The notes beneath the pieces are model-generated. The model saw nothing but the letters and a program-made list of their open reading frames with translations. It was not told the DNA's origin and made no database searches. Both the position numbers and the translations under genes were made by a program. Positions 1 through 6,145 of a stretch of 6,378 nucleotides of DNA are shown in pieces. Within the stretch, counting starts at the first letter, position 1, and each line of letters opens with the position of its first letter. The DNA lies in contig WFPZ01000147.1 of assembly GCA_015487335.1 (NCBI GenBank), positions 1 to 6,378 on the forward strand, read 5' to 3'. Origin of the DNA: Paracoccaceae bacterium. Its GTDB lineage: Bacteria; Pseudomonadota; Alphaproteobacteria; Rhodobacterales; Rhodobacteraceae.

Positions 1-242
1 CGAAGATCGCCGGCGGAACGCCGCTGCTGAGCCAGAGCTACCGGATCGACCGGCCCGAGGGCGACATCGCCGGGCCGCTGGCGGAACTGGCGGCGGAATT
101 TCCCGACCTCTCCATCGGCTCATACCCGTTTCAGCACCAGGGCGCGCTGGGGGCCAATGTGGTGATCCGCGGCACCGACGGCGCGCGGATCGGCGAGGCA
201 ATGGCCCGCCTCTCCCGGCTGTTTCCGCAGGGCGAGGCATGA
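1..242 (+). CDS. CinA-like molybdopterin-binding-fold protein, C-terminal end (5' truncated)
   Basis: Only the last 79 residues are present, read in the frame that ends with TGA at 240-242; the start lies before the window. The visible part contains GSYPF (about residues 39-43 of the fragment) and NVVIRGTDG (about 52-60). These fit the KH-like domain that follows the MoaB/Mog-type fold in COG1058 (competence/damage-inducible protein A) proteins. Family members with a further C-terminal domain carry the nicotinamide-mononucleotide deamidase activity. This protein stops right after the KH-like part, so it would be the stand-alone form without the deamidase, whose function is poorly defined. Its stop overlaps the next start as ATGA, pointing to co-translation with the acetyltransferase. 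The family call rests on a short fragment, so it is probable rather than certain. Confidence 0.78.
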   Translation, partial: KIAGGTPLLSQSYRIDRPEGDIAGPLAELAAEFPDLSIGSYPFQHQGALGANVVIRGTDGARIGEAMARLSRLFPQGEA

Positions 243-988
243 CCCTGCCCACGGCGCAGGCGCTTCTCGAGGTGGTCGAGGCCACCTGGCCGCCGGCCGC
301 GCGCTGGCGGGCCGGCCCCTGGCTGATGCGCGACGGGGCGGGCGGCGGCAAGCGGGTTTCGGCGGCCACCGCGGCCGGGCCGGTGCGCGAGGCGGACATC
401 GAGCTTGCCGAGAGGGAATTTGCCCGCACGCGCAATACGCCCCTGTTCATGATCCGCCATGGCGAGGACGCGCTGGACGGGTGGCTGGCAGCCCGCGGAT
501 ACGAGGTGATCGACCCGGTCACGCTTCTGGCCTGCCCTGTGGAGGCGCTGACCGCCGAGCCGGTGCCGCCGGTCTCGGCCTTCGCCATCTGGCCGCCACT
601 GGCCATGATGCGCGACATCTGGGCACGCGGTGGAATCGGGCCGGCGCGGCTGGCGGTGATGGAGCGGGCCAGGGGCCCGAAAACCGCCCTCCTGGCGCGT
701 GCCGCAGACCGGGCCGCGGGCGCCGCTTTCGTGGCGATTCACCGCGATGTGGCGATGATTCACGCCATGGAAGTGCTGCCGGAACTGCGGCGCAAGGGCG
801 CGGCCCTCAACATGATGCGGGCAGCCGCGCATTGGGCACAAGATCGGGGCGTGCGCCATTTTTCCCTGGTGGTAACGGATGCAAATCGCCCGGCGAATGC
901 ATTATATAGGGCGCGAGGTATGCGTGAGGTGGGGAAATATCACTACCGGATCCGCCAAGAAGAACGAACCGAGGCAGCGCTTGACTGA
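239..988 (+). CDS. GNAT family N-acetyltransferase
   Basis: The 249-residue protein should transfer an acetyl group from acetyl-CoA to an amine; the substrate cannot be inferred. The C-terminal half carries the GNAT signature: a strand ending in AMEVLPELRRKGAA (about 176-189), where RRKGAA fits the Q/R-x-x-G-x-A/G pyrophosphate-binding loop, then a helix, the strand HFSLVVTDANRPA (207-219) and the typical ANALYRARGM segment (219-228). The first half, with GPWLMRDGAGGGKR near 26-39, looks like a degenerate first GNAT-like domain, as in two-domain family members. The ATG overlaps the preceding stop by four bases; AGGG at 229-232 is a plausible ribosome binding site. The end overlaps the next gene by eight bases if that gene starts at TTG 981. 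The codons at 900-911 (TTA, TAT, AGG) are unlike the GC-rich usage around them. The fold assignment is firm; the biological role is unknown. Confidence 0.87.
   Translation: MTLPTAQALLEVVEATWPPAARWRAGPWLMRDGAGGGKRVSAATAAGPVREADIELAEREFARTRNTPLFMIRHGEDALDGWLAARGYEVIDPVTLLACPVEALTAEPVPPVSAFAIWPPLAMMRDIWARGGIGPARLAVMERARGPKTALLARAADRAAGAAFVAIHRDVAMIHAMEVLPELRRKGAALNMMRAAAHWAQDRGVRHFSLVVTDANRPANALYRARGMREVGKYHYRIRQEERTEAALD
971..974 (+). promoter_or_regulatory. Ribosome binding site deciding a TTG start
   Basis: GAGG lies six bases before TTG at 981, which is good Shine-Dalgarno spacing. The alternative ATG at 1005 has only a C-rich, A-containing stretch before it. This site is the main reason to start the AhpD-like gene at 981, inside the end of the acetyltransferase gene. 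Confidence 0.55.
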
Positions 989-1556
989 CAAACCCGAACG
1001 GCCCATGGCGCTCGATCTGCCGATGGTTGAGCCTCTGCCCGAGGCGACGCGGAAGTATTTCGACTTGTGCGAGGAAAAGCTGGGCCTGGTGCCCAACGTG
1101 CTGAAGGCCTATGCCTTCGACATCGACAAGCTCAACGCCTTCACCGCCATGTACAACGACCTGATGCTTGGCGACAGCGGGCTGAGCAAGCTGGAGCGCG
1201 AGATGATCGCCGTGGTGGTCTCGTCCATCAACCGCTGCTGGTATTGCCAGGTGGCCCATGGCGCGGCGGTGCGCGCGCTTTCGGGCGACCCCGCCCTGGG
1301 CGAGGCGCTGGTGATGAACTACCGGGCGGCCAGGCTGGACGCGCGCCAGCGCGCCATGCTGGATTTCGCCGCCAAGCTGACGACCGACAGCGCCGCGATC
1401 GAAGAGTCCGACAGGCAGGCGCTGCGCGAAGCGGGCTTCTCCGACCGGGACATCTTCGACATCGCCGCCGTGGCGGGCTTCTTCAACATGACCAACCGGG
1501 TGGCCTCGGCCACGGGCATGGAACCCAACCCGGAATACCACGCACAGGCCCGATGA
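981..1556 (+). CDS. AhpD-like peroxidase-related protein (carboxymuconolactone decarboxylase fold)
   Basis: With the TTG start the protein has 191 residues. It contains E74, C86, C89 and H93, matching the E-x11-C-x2-C-x3-H active-site pattern of AhpD, in which the two cysteines form the redox pair and Glu/His serve as proton relay. The surrounding segment INRCWYCQVAHG and the C-terminal AAVAGFFNMTNRVA are typical of the 'uncharacterised peroxidase-related enzyme' branch of the all-helical family. A cytoplasmic thiol-dependent peroxidase or disulfide reductase role is expected, but the electron donor is unknown and no ahpC is in the window. The reading frame is open upstream to ATG 879, but those extra residues lie in the acetyltransferase gene and look non-homologous. 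ATG 1005 would give 183 residues and keep the whole domain. The stop overlaps the next start as ATGA. Confidence 0.88.
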   Translation: MTDKPERPMALDLPMVEPLPEATRKYFDLCEEKLGLVPNVLKAYAFDIDKLNAFTAMYNDLMLGDSGLSKLEREMIAVVVSSINRCWYCQVAHGAAVRALSGDPALGEALVMNYRAARLDARQRAMLDFAAKLTTDSAAIEESDRQALREAGFSDRDIFDIAAVAGFFNMTNRVASATGMEPNPEYHAQAR

Positions 1557-2515
1557 AGCTGCGCGCCCTCATATGGGCCGCGCTGGTCGCGCTGGCGCCG
1601 CTGTCCGCCGGGGCCTTTGCGCCCGAACTGCCCGCCGGCGCCACGATGACGGCTCGCGAAACCCAGGCCGCACGCAACGTGGGCGTGCCGGTCGCCCCCT
1701 TTGCCGGGGGCAAGGTGCAGACGATCCGGACGGAAGGCCGGGTGACAAGCGAGGCGTGGCGGATCTCCACCGACAGCCTCACGACCTTGCAGATACTCCT
1801 GCCCCTGCGGGCGCAGCTGGAGGAAAGCGGCTTCGAGATTCTGATGGAGTGCGAAACCGAGGCCTGCGGCGGCTTCGATTTCCGCTATTCCATCGACCTG
1901 CTGCCCGAACCCGAAATGCACGTGGACCTCGGGGATTTCCGCTATCTCAGCGCGCGGCGCGAAAGGGACGGGAACGAAGCGGAATTCGTCACCCTGATGG
2001 TCAGCCGCAGCGCCAACAATGCCTTCATTCAAGTCACCCACGTGGGCCCGCCGGAAATTTCTCCGGGCCCGGCGCTTGCCTCCAGCAAGTCGCCCGACGG
2101 GGCCACCTGGAACGGGCCGACCCGGCCGGAGGCCGGCCAGTCTCTGGCCGGGCTGTTGCAGACAGCGGGCTGGGCCCTGCTCGAAGACGTGAAGTTTGCC
2201 ACCGGCTCTGCGAAGCTGGAAAAGGGCAACCTCGCCTCGCTGGCCGAACTTGCCGCCTGGCTGAAGGCCAACCCCGACAAGACGGTTGCGCTGGTGGGGC
2301 ATACGGATGCGGAAGGCTCGCTGAAAGGAAACATGGAACTGTCCAAGCGCCGCGCGAAGGCGGTGATGGAGCGCCTGGTGCAAGACTACGGCGTGCCGCG
2401 CAAACAGCTGGAAGCGGCCGGCGTGGGCTACCTGGCGCCTCGGGCCTCGAACCTCACTGCGGAGGGGCGCTCGCAAAACAGACGGGTCGAGGTGATCCTG
2501 ACCTCGACCCGCTGA
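1553..2515 (+). CDS. Exported OmpA-family peptidoglycan-binding protein
   Basis: The 320-residue product begins with a signal peptide: K2 and R4, a hydrophobic run to about residue 19, and a likely signal peptidase I site near A21-F22-A23. I see no lipobox cysteine. Residues 40-170 form a domain I do not recognise with confidence, rich in predicted strand, with a close cysteine pair (C100 and C105) that could form a disulfide in the periplasm. Residues about 207-320 are an OmpA C-terminal domain: FATGSAKL (215-222), GHTD (249-252), ELSKRRAKAV (262-271) and NRRVEV (309-314). D252 and R267 stand 15 residues apart, as do the two diaminopimelate-binding residues of OmpA. The protein is therefore expected to hold the cell wall non-covalently; without a beta-barrel or lipid anchor it would be periplasmic. 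It is last in the overlapping cluster, with no clear Shine-Dalgarno, so translation probably depends on coupling to the AhpD-like gene. Confidence 0.92.
   Translation: MKLRALIWAALVALAPLSAGAFAPELPAGATMTARETQAARNVGVPVAPFAGGKVQTIRTEGRVTSEAWRISTDSLTTLQILLPLRAQLEESGFEILMECETEACGGFDFRYSIDLLPEPEMHVDLGDFRYLSARRERDGNEAEFVTLMVSRSANNAFIQVTHVGPPEISPGPALASSKSPDGATWNGPTRPEAGQSLAGLLQTAGWALLEDVKFATGSAKLEKGNLASLAELAAWLKANPDKTVALVGHTDAEGSLKGNMELSKRRAKAVMERLVQDYGVPRKQLEAAGVGYLAPRASNLTAEGRSQNRRVEVILTSTR
2483..2511 (-). terminator. Probable intrinsic terminator of lysR, inside the 3' end of the OmpA-family gene
   Basis: CGGGTCGAGGT (2483-2493) and ACCTCGACCCG (2501-2511) are perfect reverse complements, giving an 11-bp GC-rich stem with a 7-base loop. 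On the minus strand the stem is followed by TCTGTTTTG, a fair U-tract; on the plus strand it is followed by CTGAAGAAAG, with no U-tract. It lies 41 bases beyond the lysR stop, so it suits that transcript. A weaker 4-bp stem (2521-2524 with 2538-2541) followed by TTTCTTC on the minus strand is a less convincing alternative. Confidence 0.55.
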
Positions 2516-2551
2516 AGAAAGCCCTGCCGCCGACCTCGGGCGATGCCGGAT

Positions 2552-3457
2552 TCACCAGTTGTCCGGCCCCTTGTCGGCGAAAACCCGAACCAGGAAATCG
2601 ATGAAGGCACGCACCTTCGGCTGCGTGAAGCGGCCCGGAGGATAGACCGCGTAGATTCCTTGCGTCTCGACCGGCAGATCCGGAATGGCTTCTTCGACCA
2701 GCCCCTTCTTCATGGCATCGGCATAGAGGAACGAGGGCAGGTAGGCGATGCCGAGGCCGGAAATGCAGGCGTTCAGCAGCGACTGGCCGTCATTGACCGT
2801 CAGCCAGCCGGCGGTGCGGACCTGGCGCTTTTCCCCCGAGGGGGCGGTCAGTTTCCATACCGCGCTGTTGGCCTGGTTGGAGTAGTGCAGGAGCTTGTGC
2901 TCGTTGAGGTCGTCGATCTTCTTCGGGCGGCCGTATTTCTCGAAATAGGCCGGCGAGGCGATCATCCGCCGGGTGGTTTCGGTCAGCTTGCGGGCGCGCA
3001 GCGTGCTGTCCTCCAGCTCTCCGATACGGATCGCCATGTCGAAACCCTCGGAAATCAGCTCGACATAGCGGTTGTTGAGCACCATGTTGATGGTGATGTC
3101 AGGATACTCCTGCAGGAAATCCCCGAGCACCGGCGAAAGGTGATTCACCCCGAAATCCGTGGCCACCGAAATGCGCAGCAGCCCCGAGGGCGCCGATTGC
3201 ATCGAGGTCACCAGCGCGTCGGCCTCTCCGGCATCGTTCAGCACGCGGCGGGCGCGGTCGTAATAGGCAAGCCCGATCTCGGTCGGAGAAACCCGGCGGG
3301 TGGTGCGATTGAGCAACCGCGCACCCAGCCTCGCCTCGAGCGAGGACACATGCTTCGAGACAGCGGATTTGGAGATTCCCATCTTCTTGGCCGCATCCGT
3401 GAACCCTCCCTGGTCCACGACGGTGGCGAAGGCCTCCATTTCAGTCAATCGGTCCAT
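2552..3457 (-). CDS. LysR-type transcriptional regulator
   Basis: The 301-residue protein has the LysR layout: an N-terminal winged helix-turn-helix over residues 1-60 (FATVVDQGGFTDAAKKMGIS then SKSAVSKHVSSLEARLG, recognition helix about 29-40), a linker helix to about 88, and a periplasmic-binding-protein-like effector domain from about 92 (GLLRISVATDFG) to the end. The effector domain resembles the CrgA-like group, whose members often regulate neighbouring oxidoreductase or metabolic genes and themselves; the inducer is unknown. The ATG is preceded on the minus strand by AAGG nine bases away. The gene lies downstream of fadH on the same strand, separated by 191 bases containing repeats, so it probably has its own promoter. 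It converges with the OmpA-family gene, 36 bases away. Length and domains look complete. Confidence 0.95.
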   Translation of the reverse strand: MDRLTEMEAFATVVDQGGFTDAAKKMGISKSAVSKHVSSLEARLGARLLNRTTRRVSPTEIGLAYYDRARRVLNDAGEADALVTSMQSAPSGLLRISVATDFGVNHLSPVLGDFLQEYPDITINMVLNNRYVELISEGFDMAIRIGELEDSTLRARKLTETTRRMIASPAYFEKYGRPKKIDDLNEHKLLHYSNQANSAVWKLTAPSGEKRQVRTAGWLTVNDGQSLLNACISGLGIAYLPSFLYADAMKKGLVEEAIPDLPVETQGIYAVYPPGRFTQPKVRAFIDFLVRVFADKGPDNW

Positions 3458-3477
3458 AACCCGTTACCTTAACCTTA

Positions 3478-3502
3478 CTGTCTGTTGGCCCCTCGCAGAC
3501 AG
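3478..3502 (-). promoter_or_regulatory. Inverted repeat just upstream of lysR (candidate operator or leader hairpin)
   Basis: CTGTCTG (3478-3484) and CAGACAG (3496-3502) are perfect 7-bp arms around an 11-base spacer, lying 21-45 bases before the lysR ATG. The position fits an autoregulatory operator overlapping the promoter, or, if transcription starts farther upstream, a leader stem-loop next to the AAGG ribosome binding site. LysR proteins usually bind dyads with a T-N11-A core, but this is not a textbook match. I could not pick a convincing -35/-10 pair nearby. Confidence 0.4.
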
Positions 3503-3549
3503 GTATCGCCTTCAAATCGGGCGAGATTGCGGAAGCCTGCCGGCAATAC

Positions 3550-3625
3550 TGGGAATTAAATTGGAGGCTGCTCGCCGAGCGCGCCCGAATTGATGGCAAC
3601 CCTGCCACATTTGGGAATTATCCCA
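3550..3625. repeat. Paired TGGGAATTA repeats in the fadH-lysR gap, one forming a palindrome
   Basis: TGGGAATTA occurs at 3550-3558 and again at 3612-3620, 62 bases apart start to start, close to six helical turns. The second copy continues into TCCCA, giving a 5-bp inverted repeat around ATTA (3612-3625). The first copy sits in a weak dyad CAAT...ATTG (3544-3563). The surrounding DNA is AT-richer than the genes. Paired sites on one helical face could be regulator binding sites for lysR transcription. The repeats are short and chance is not excluded. Confidence 0.35.
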
Positions 3626-3648
3626 TGGATTGCAAAGCCCTGCGCCGT

Positions 3649-5673
3649 CTACAGGCCGGCAGCCAGGCGCACGCCTTGGTCGATCGCGCGCTTCGCATCG
3701 AGCTCCTTCGCCTCGTGGGCGCCGCCGATAACGTGGGCCTCAACCCCTGATTGCGAAAGCTCTTCGGCAAGGGCCCGCTCCGGCACCTGTCCGGCGCAGA
3801 GTATGACGTGTTCCGCCGCAATTGTCCGTGGGTTTTCGCGGCCCTCGCCGAAGCTGACATGAAGCCCGTCGGCATCGATCCGTTCATAGTTCACGCCGGC
3901 GACCATCTGAACGCCCTTCATGCGAAGCGTCGCGCGATGGATCCACCCGGTGGTCTTGCCGAGCCCCCGGCCGAGCTTGCCCGTCCGGCGCTGCAGCAGG
4001 GTGATCTGGCGGGCAGGCGGGGCCGGGCGGGGCCCCTCGGGGGCCAGTCCGCCGCGGGCCTCTTCCGGGTCCGCCACCCCCCATTCGCGCAGCCACTCCT
4101 GCAGGTCGAGCGTCGGGCTATGATCCTCGGCCAGGTATTCGGCCACGTCGAAGCCGATCCCCCCCGCCCCGACGATGGCCACGCTCCTGCCGACCGGCAC
4201 GCCATGGCGCAGCACGTCGATATAGGAAAGCACGTTCTCCCGCTCCTGCCCCGGAATCTGCGGATCGCGCGGCAGCACCCCGGTGGCGACGACCACCGCA
4301 TCGAAACCGGCCAGCTGCCGGGCGGTGGCCTCGGTGTTCAGGCACAGCTTCACGCCGGCCTTCTCGACCATCAGGGCGAACCACTCCACAAGGCCGCGGA
4401 ACTCTTCCTTGCCGGGGATCACCTTGGCCATGTTGAGCTGGCCGCCGATCTCGCCCGATTTTTCGAACAATGTCACCCGGTGGCCGCGCCGGGCGGCCAC
4501 GATGGCCGCCGACAGCCCCGCCGGCCCGGCTCCGACCACGGCGATGCGCTTCGGCGTGGCGGCAGGCGCGATCACCAGCTCGGTCTCGTGGCAGGCGCGG
4601 GGGTTCACCAGGCAGGTGGAGATCCTGCCGCTGAAGGTGTGGTCCAGACAGGCCTGGTTGCAGGCGATGCAGGGCGCGATCTCGTCCGCCCGTCCGCTGG
4701 CCGCCTTGGCCACGAACTCGGGGTCGGCCAGAAAGGGGCGGGCCATGGACACCATGTCGGCGCAGCCTTCGGCCAGCACCTTCTCGGCCACCTCGGGAGT
4801 GTTGATCCGGTTGGAGGTGACGACGGGAATGCCCACCTCGCCCATCAGCTTCTTCGTCACCCAGGTGAAGGCGGCGCGCGGAACCGAGGTGGCGATGGTG
4901 GGAACGCGCGCCTCGTGCCAGCCGATGCCGGTGTTGATGATGGTGGCGCCGGCCCTTTCCACCTCGCGCGCCAGCTGCACCACCTCGGCCCAGGTGGAGC
5001 CATCTGGCACCAGATCGATCATGCTCAGCCGATAGATGACGATGAAATCCTCGCCGACCGCGGCGCGCACCCTGCGCAGCACCTCCAGGGCCAGGCGCAT
5101 GCGGTTTTCGTAGCTTCCGCCCCAGCGGTCGGTACGCTTGTTGGTGTGGGTGACGAGGAACTGGTTGATGAAATAGCCCTCCGAGCCCATCACCTCGACC
5201 CCGTCATAGCCCGCCTCGCGGGCCCGCGCGGCGGCGGTGGCGAAATCGGCGATCTGCTTCTCGATCCCGGCCTCGTCCAGCTCTTTCGGGGTGAAGGGCG
5301 AAATGGGAGACCTGATCGCCGAAGGGGCGACGCATTCGGGCGAGTAGGCATAGCGGCCCGCGTGCAGGATCTGCATGGCGATCTTTCCGCCCTCTTCGTG
5401 CACGCGCTTCGTGACCATCCGGTGATTGGCGATGTCCTCGGCAGAGAACAGACCGGCCGCGCCGGGAAACACCCCGCCCTCGCGGTTGGGCGCCATGCCC
5501 CCGGTGACCATCAGCCCCACCCCGCCGCGCGCCCGCTCCGCGTAGAATTCGGCCACCCGCTTCCAGTCTTTCGTCTCTTCCAGACCGGTATGCATGGAGC
5601 CCATCAGCACCCGGTTCTTCAGGGTGGTGAAGCCAAGCTCGAGCGGGGCGAGAAGATGCGGATAGTCGGTCAT
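3649..5673 (-). CDS. fadH: NADPH-dependent 2,4-dienoyl-CoA reductase
   Basis: The 674-residue protein matches the usual length of bacterial FadH (E. coli, 672). The enzyme reduces 2,4-dienoyl-CoA to an enoyl-CoA with NADPH through FAD, a 4Fe-4S cluster and FMN, letting beta-oxidation proceed on unsaturated fatty acids in the cytoplasm. Residues 1-330 are an Old Yellow Enzyme-type barrel with the catalytic candidates Y167 (in VMGSEGY) and H253 (in NTGIGWHEAR). The cluster ligands are C335, C338, C342 and C354 (C-x2-C-x3-C-x11-C). FAD- and NADPH-binding Rossmann motifs are VVGAGPAGLSAA (379-390) and IVGAGGIGFDVAEYL (500-514), and GLGKTTGWIHR (570-580) is conserved in the family. The start at 5673 has AAGGG seven bases upstream and begins at the conserved MTDYPHLLAPL; the frame is open 14 codons farther up, but those lack family similarity. 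It lies 79 bases after the 126-residue gene and may be co-transcribed with it. Confidence 0.97.
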   Translation of the reverse strand: MTDYPHLLAPLELGFTTLKNRVLMGSMHTGLEETKDWKRVAEFYAERARGGVGLMVTGGMAPNREGGVFPGAAGLFSAEDIANHRMVTKRVHEEGGKIAMQILHAGRYAYSPECVAPSAIRSPISPFTPKELDEAGIEKQIADFATAAARAREAGYDGVEVMGSEGYFINQFLVTHTNKRTDRWGGSYENRMRLALEVLRRVRAAVGEDFIVIYRLSMIDLVPDGSTWAEVVQLAREVERAGATIINTGIGWHEARVPTIATSVPRAAFTWVTKKLMGEVGIPVVTSNRINTPEVAEKVLAEGCADMVSMARPFLADPEFVAKAASGRADEIAPCIACNQACLDHTFSGRISTCLVNPRACHETELVIAPAATPKRIAVVGAGPAGLSAAIVAARRGHRVTLFEKSGEIGGQLNMAKVIPGKEEFRGLVEWFALMVEKAGVKLCLNTEATARQLAGFDAVVVATGVLPRDPQIPGQERENVLSYIDVLRHGVPVGRSVAIVGAGGIGFDVAEYLAEDHSPTLDLQEWLREWGVADPEEARGGLAPEGPRPAPPARQITLLQRRTGKLGRGLGKTTGWIHRATLRMKGVQMVAGVNYERIDADGLHVSFGEGRENPRTIAAEHVILCAGQVPERALAEELSQSGVEAHVIGGAHEAKELDAKRAIDQGVRLAAGL

Positions 5674-5752
5674 GGCGGTTCCCTTCTGCTCTCTTCTCTG
5701 TGGCAAAACCCGCACCGCCTGTCACGCGGAACGCGGCGTCAGCGCGAAGGGC
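5674..5752 (-). other. Gap between the 126-residue gene and fadH
   Basis: This 79-base spacer contains the fadH ribosome binding site (AAGGG, 5681-5685 on the minus strand) and a purine-rich stretch just before it. I see no strong terminator; the only hairpin candidate is a 4-bp CGCG stem near 5724-5737. There is no convincing -35/-10 pair, so either read-through from the upstream genes or an unrecognised promoter could serve fadH. Confidence 0.4.
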
Positions 5753-6133
5753 TCAGGAGGTCTCCACGCAATGGCGCCGGAAGGCGCGCTTGAGCATGTC
5801 CAGCTCGGCGCGCAGCAGCTCCACCTCGGCGCGGATGTCGTCTTCCAGCGGCTCGCCGGTGATGATGGTGAAACTGTCCAGCGTCTCGCCGGTGGCGGCA
5901 TCATTTATGAGAAACACCTGCACCCCGTCTGACAGCAGATCGGGGGGGATGGCTATGCGCAGCTGCCAGGTGCCCGGGTTGGCCTCGTCGGGCGTCAGGG
6001 CAAAGCTGTGCACCCGGGCCTCCTTGTGCAGCACCTCGATGGCCGGGTCTTCCTGCGCCTCGCCATTGGGGGTGACCACGCCCTCCCAGATGCCGGCCTG
6101 GATTCTCGTTCTGGTGACGGTGTACTCCGACAT
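5753..6133 (-). CDS. Conserved hypothetical protein with C-terminal coiled coil, 126 residues
   Basis: I do not recognise a named domain. The first 95 residues look strand-rich, with alternating segments such as YTVTRTRIQAGIWEGVV (4-20), TWQLRIAIPP (55-64), VQVFLIND (71-78) and SFTIITGEPL (87-96), suggesting a small beta-sandwich. Residues about 97-121 form a charged, leucine-heptad helix (DIRAEVELLRAELDMLKRAF), probably a short coiled coil used for oligomerisation, ending in a single cysteine (C122). There is no signal peptide or membrane segment, so a cytoplasmic location is likely. The sequence resembles small hypothetical proteins I associate with Rhodobacterales, though this is from memory. 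The start at 6133 is supported by GGAG eight bases upstream, which overlaps the stop of the preceding gene, so the two are very likely co-translated and may work together. Confidence 0.82.
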   Translation of the reverse strand: MSEYTVTRTRIQAGIWEGVVTPNGEAQEDPAIEVLHKEARVHSFALTPDEANPGTWQLRIAIPPDLLSDGVQVFLINDAATGETLDSFTIITGEPLEDDIRAEVELLRAELDMLKRAFRRHCVETS

Positions 6134-6141
6134 GGCGCATT

Positions 6142-6145
6142 CTCC
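6142..6145 (-). promoter_or_regulatory. Ribosome binding site overlapping the upstream stop codon
   Basis: On the minus strand the stop TAG of the incoming gene reads directly into TAGGAG, so its final base is the first base of the GGAG that serves the 126-residue gene, eight bases before its ATG. An overlapping stop and Shine-Dalgarno is typical of translational coupling. Confidence 0.6.

Noticed and set aside
1319..2476. A 385-codon open frame on the minus strand opposite the AhpD-like and OmpA-like genes
   Set aside because: It crosses two well-supported plus-strand genes and has the biased composition of an antisense frame.
2543..3472. A 309-codon open frame on the plus strand opposite lysR
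   Set aside because: It shadows a complete LysR gene nearly end to end and its translation shows no family motif.
3590..3862. Open plus-strand frame starting in the fadH-lysR gap
   Set aside because: Most of it is antisense to the fadH 3' end, its translation has no recognisable motif, and no ribosome binding site precedes it.
4031..4045. Perfect 6-bp GGCCCC/GGGGCC hairpin with a 3-base loop
   Set aside because: It lies in the Pro/Gly/Arg-coding linker of fadH (EGPRPAPP), where CCC and GGC codons create such palindromes, and no T-tract follows.
3751..5793. A 680-codon open frame on the plus strand opposite fadH
   Set aside because: It mirrors a firmly identified FadH gene with all catalytic residues. 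Its translation is rich in His, Gly, Arg and Ala without domain motifs, as expected for the antisense of a GC-rich gene.
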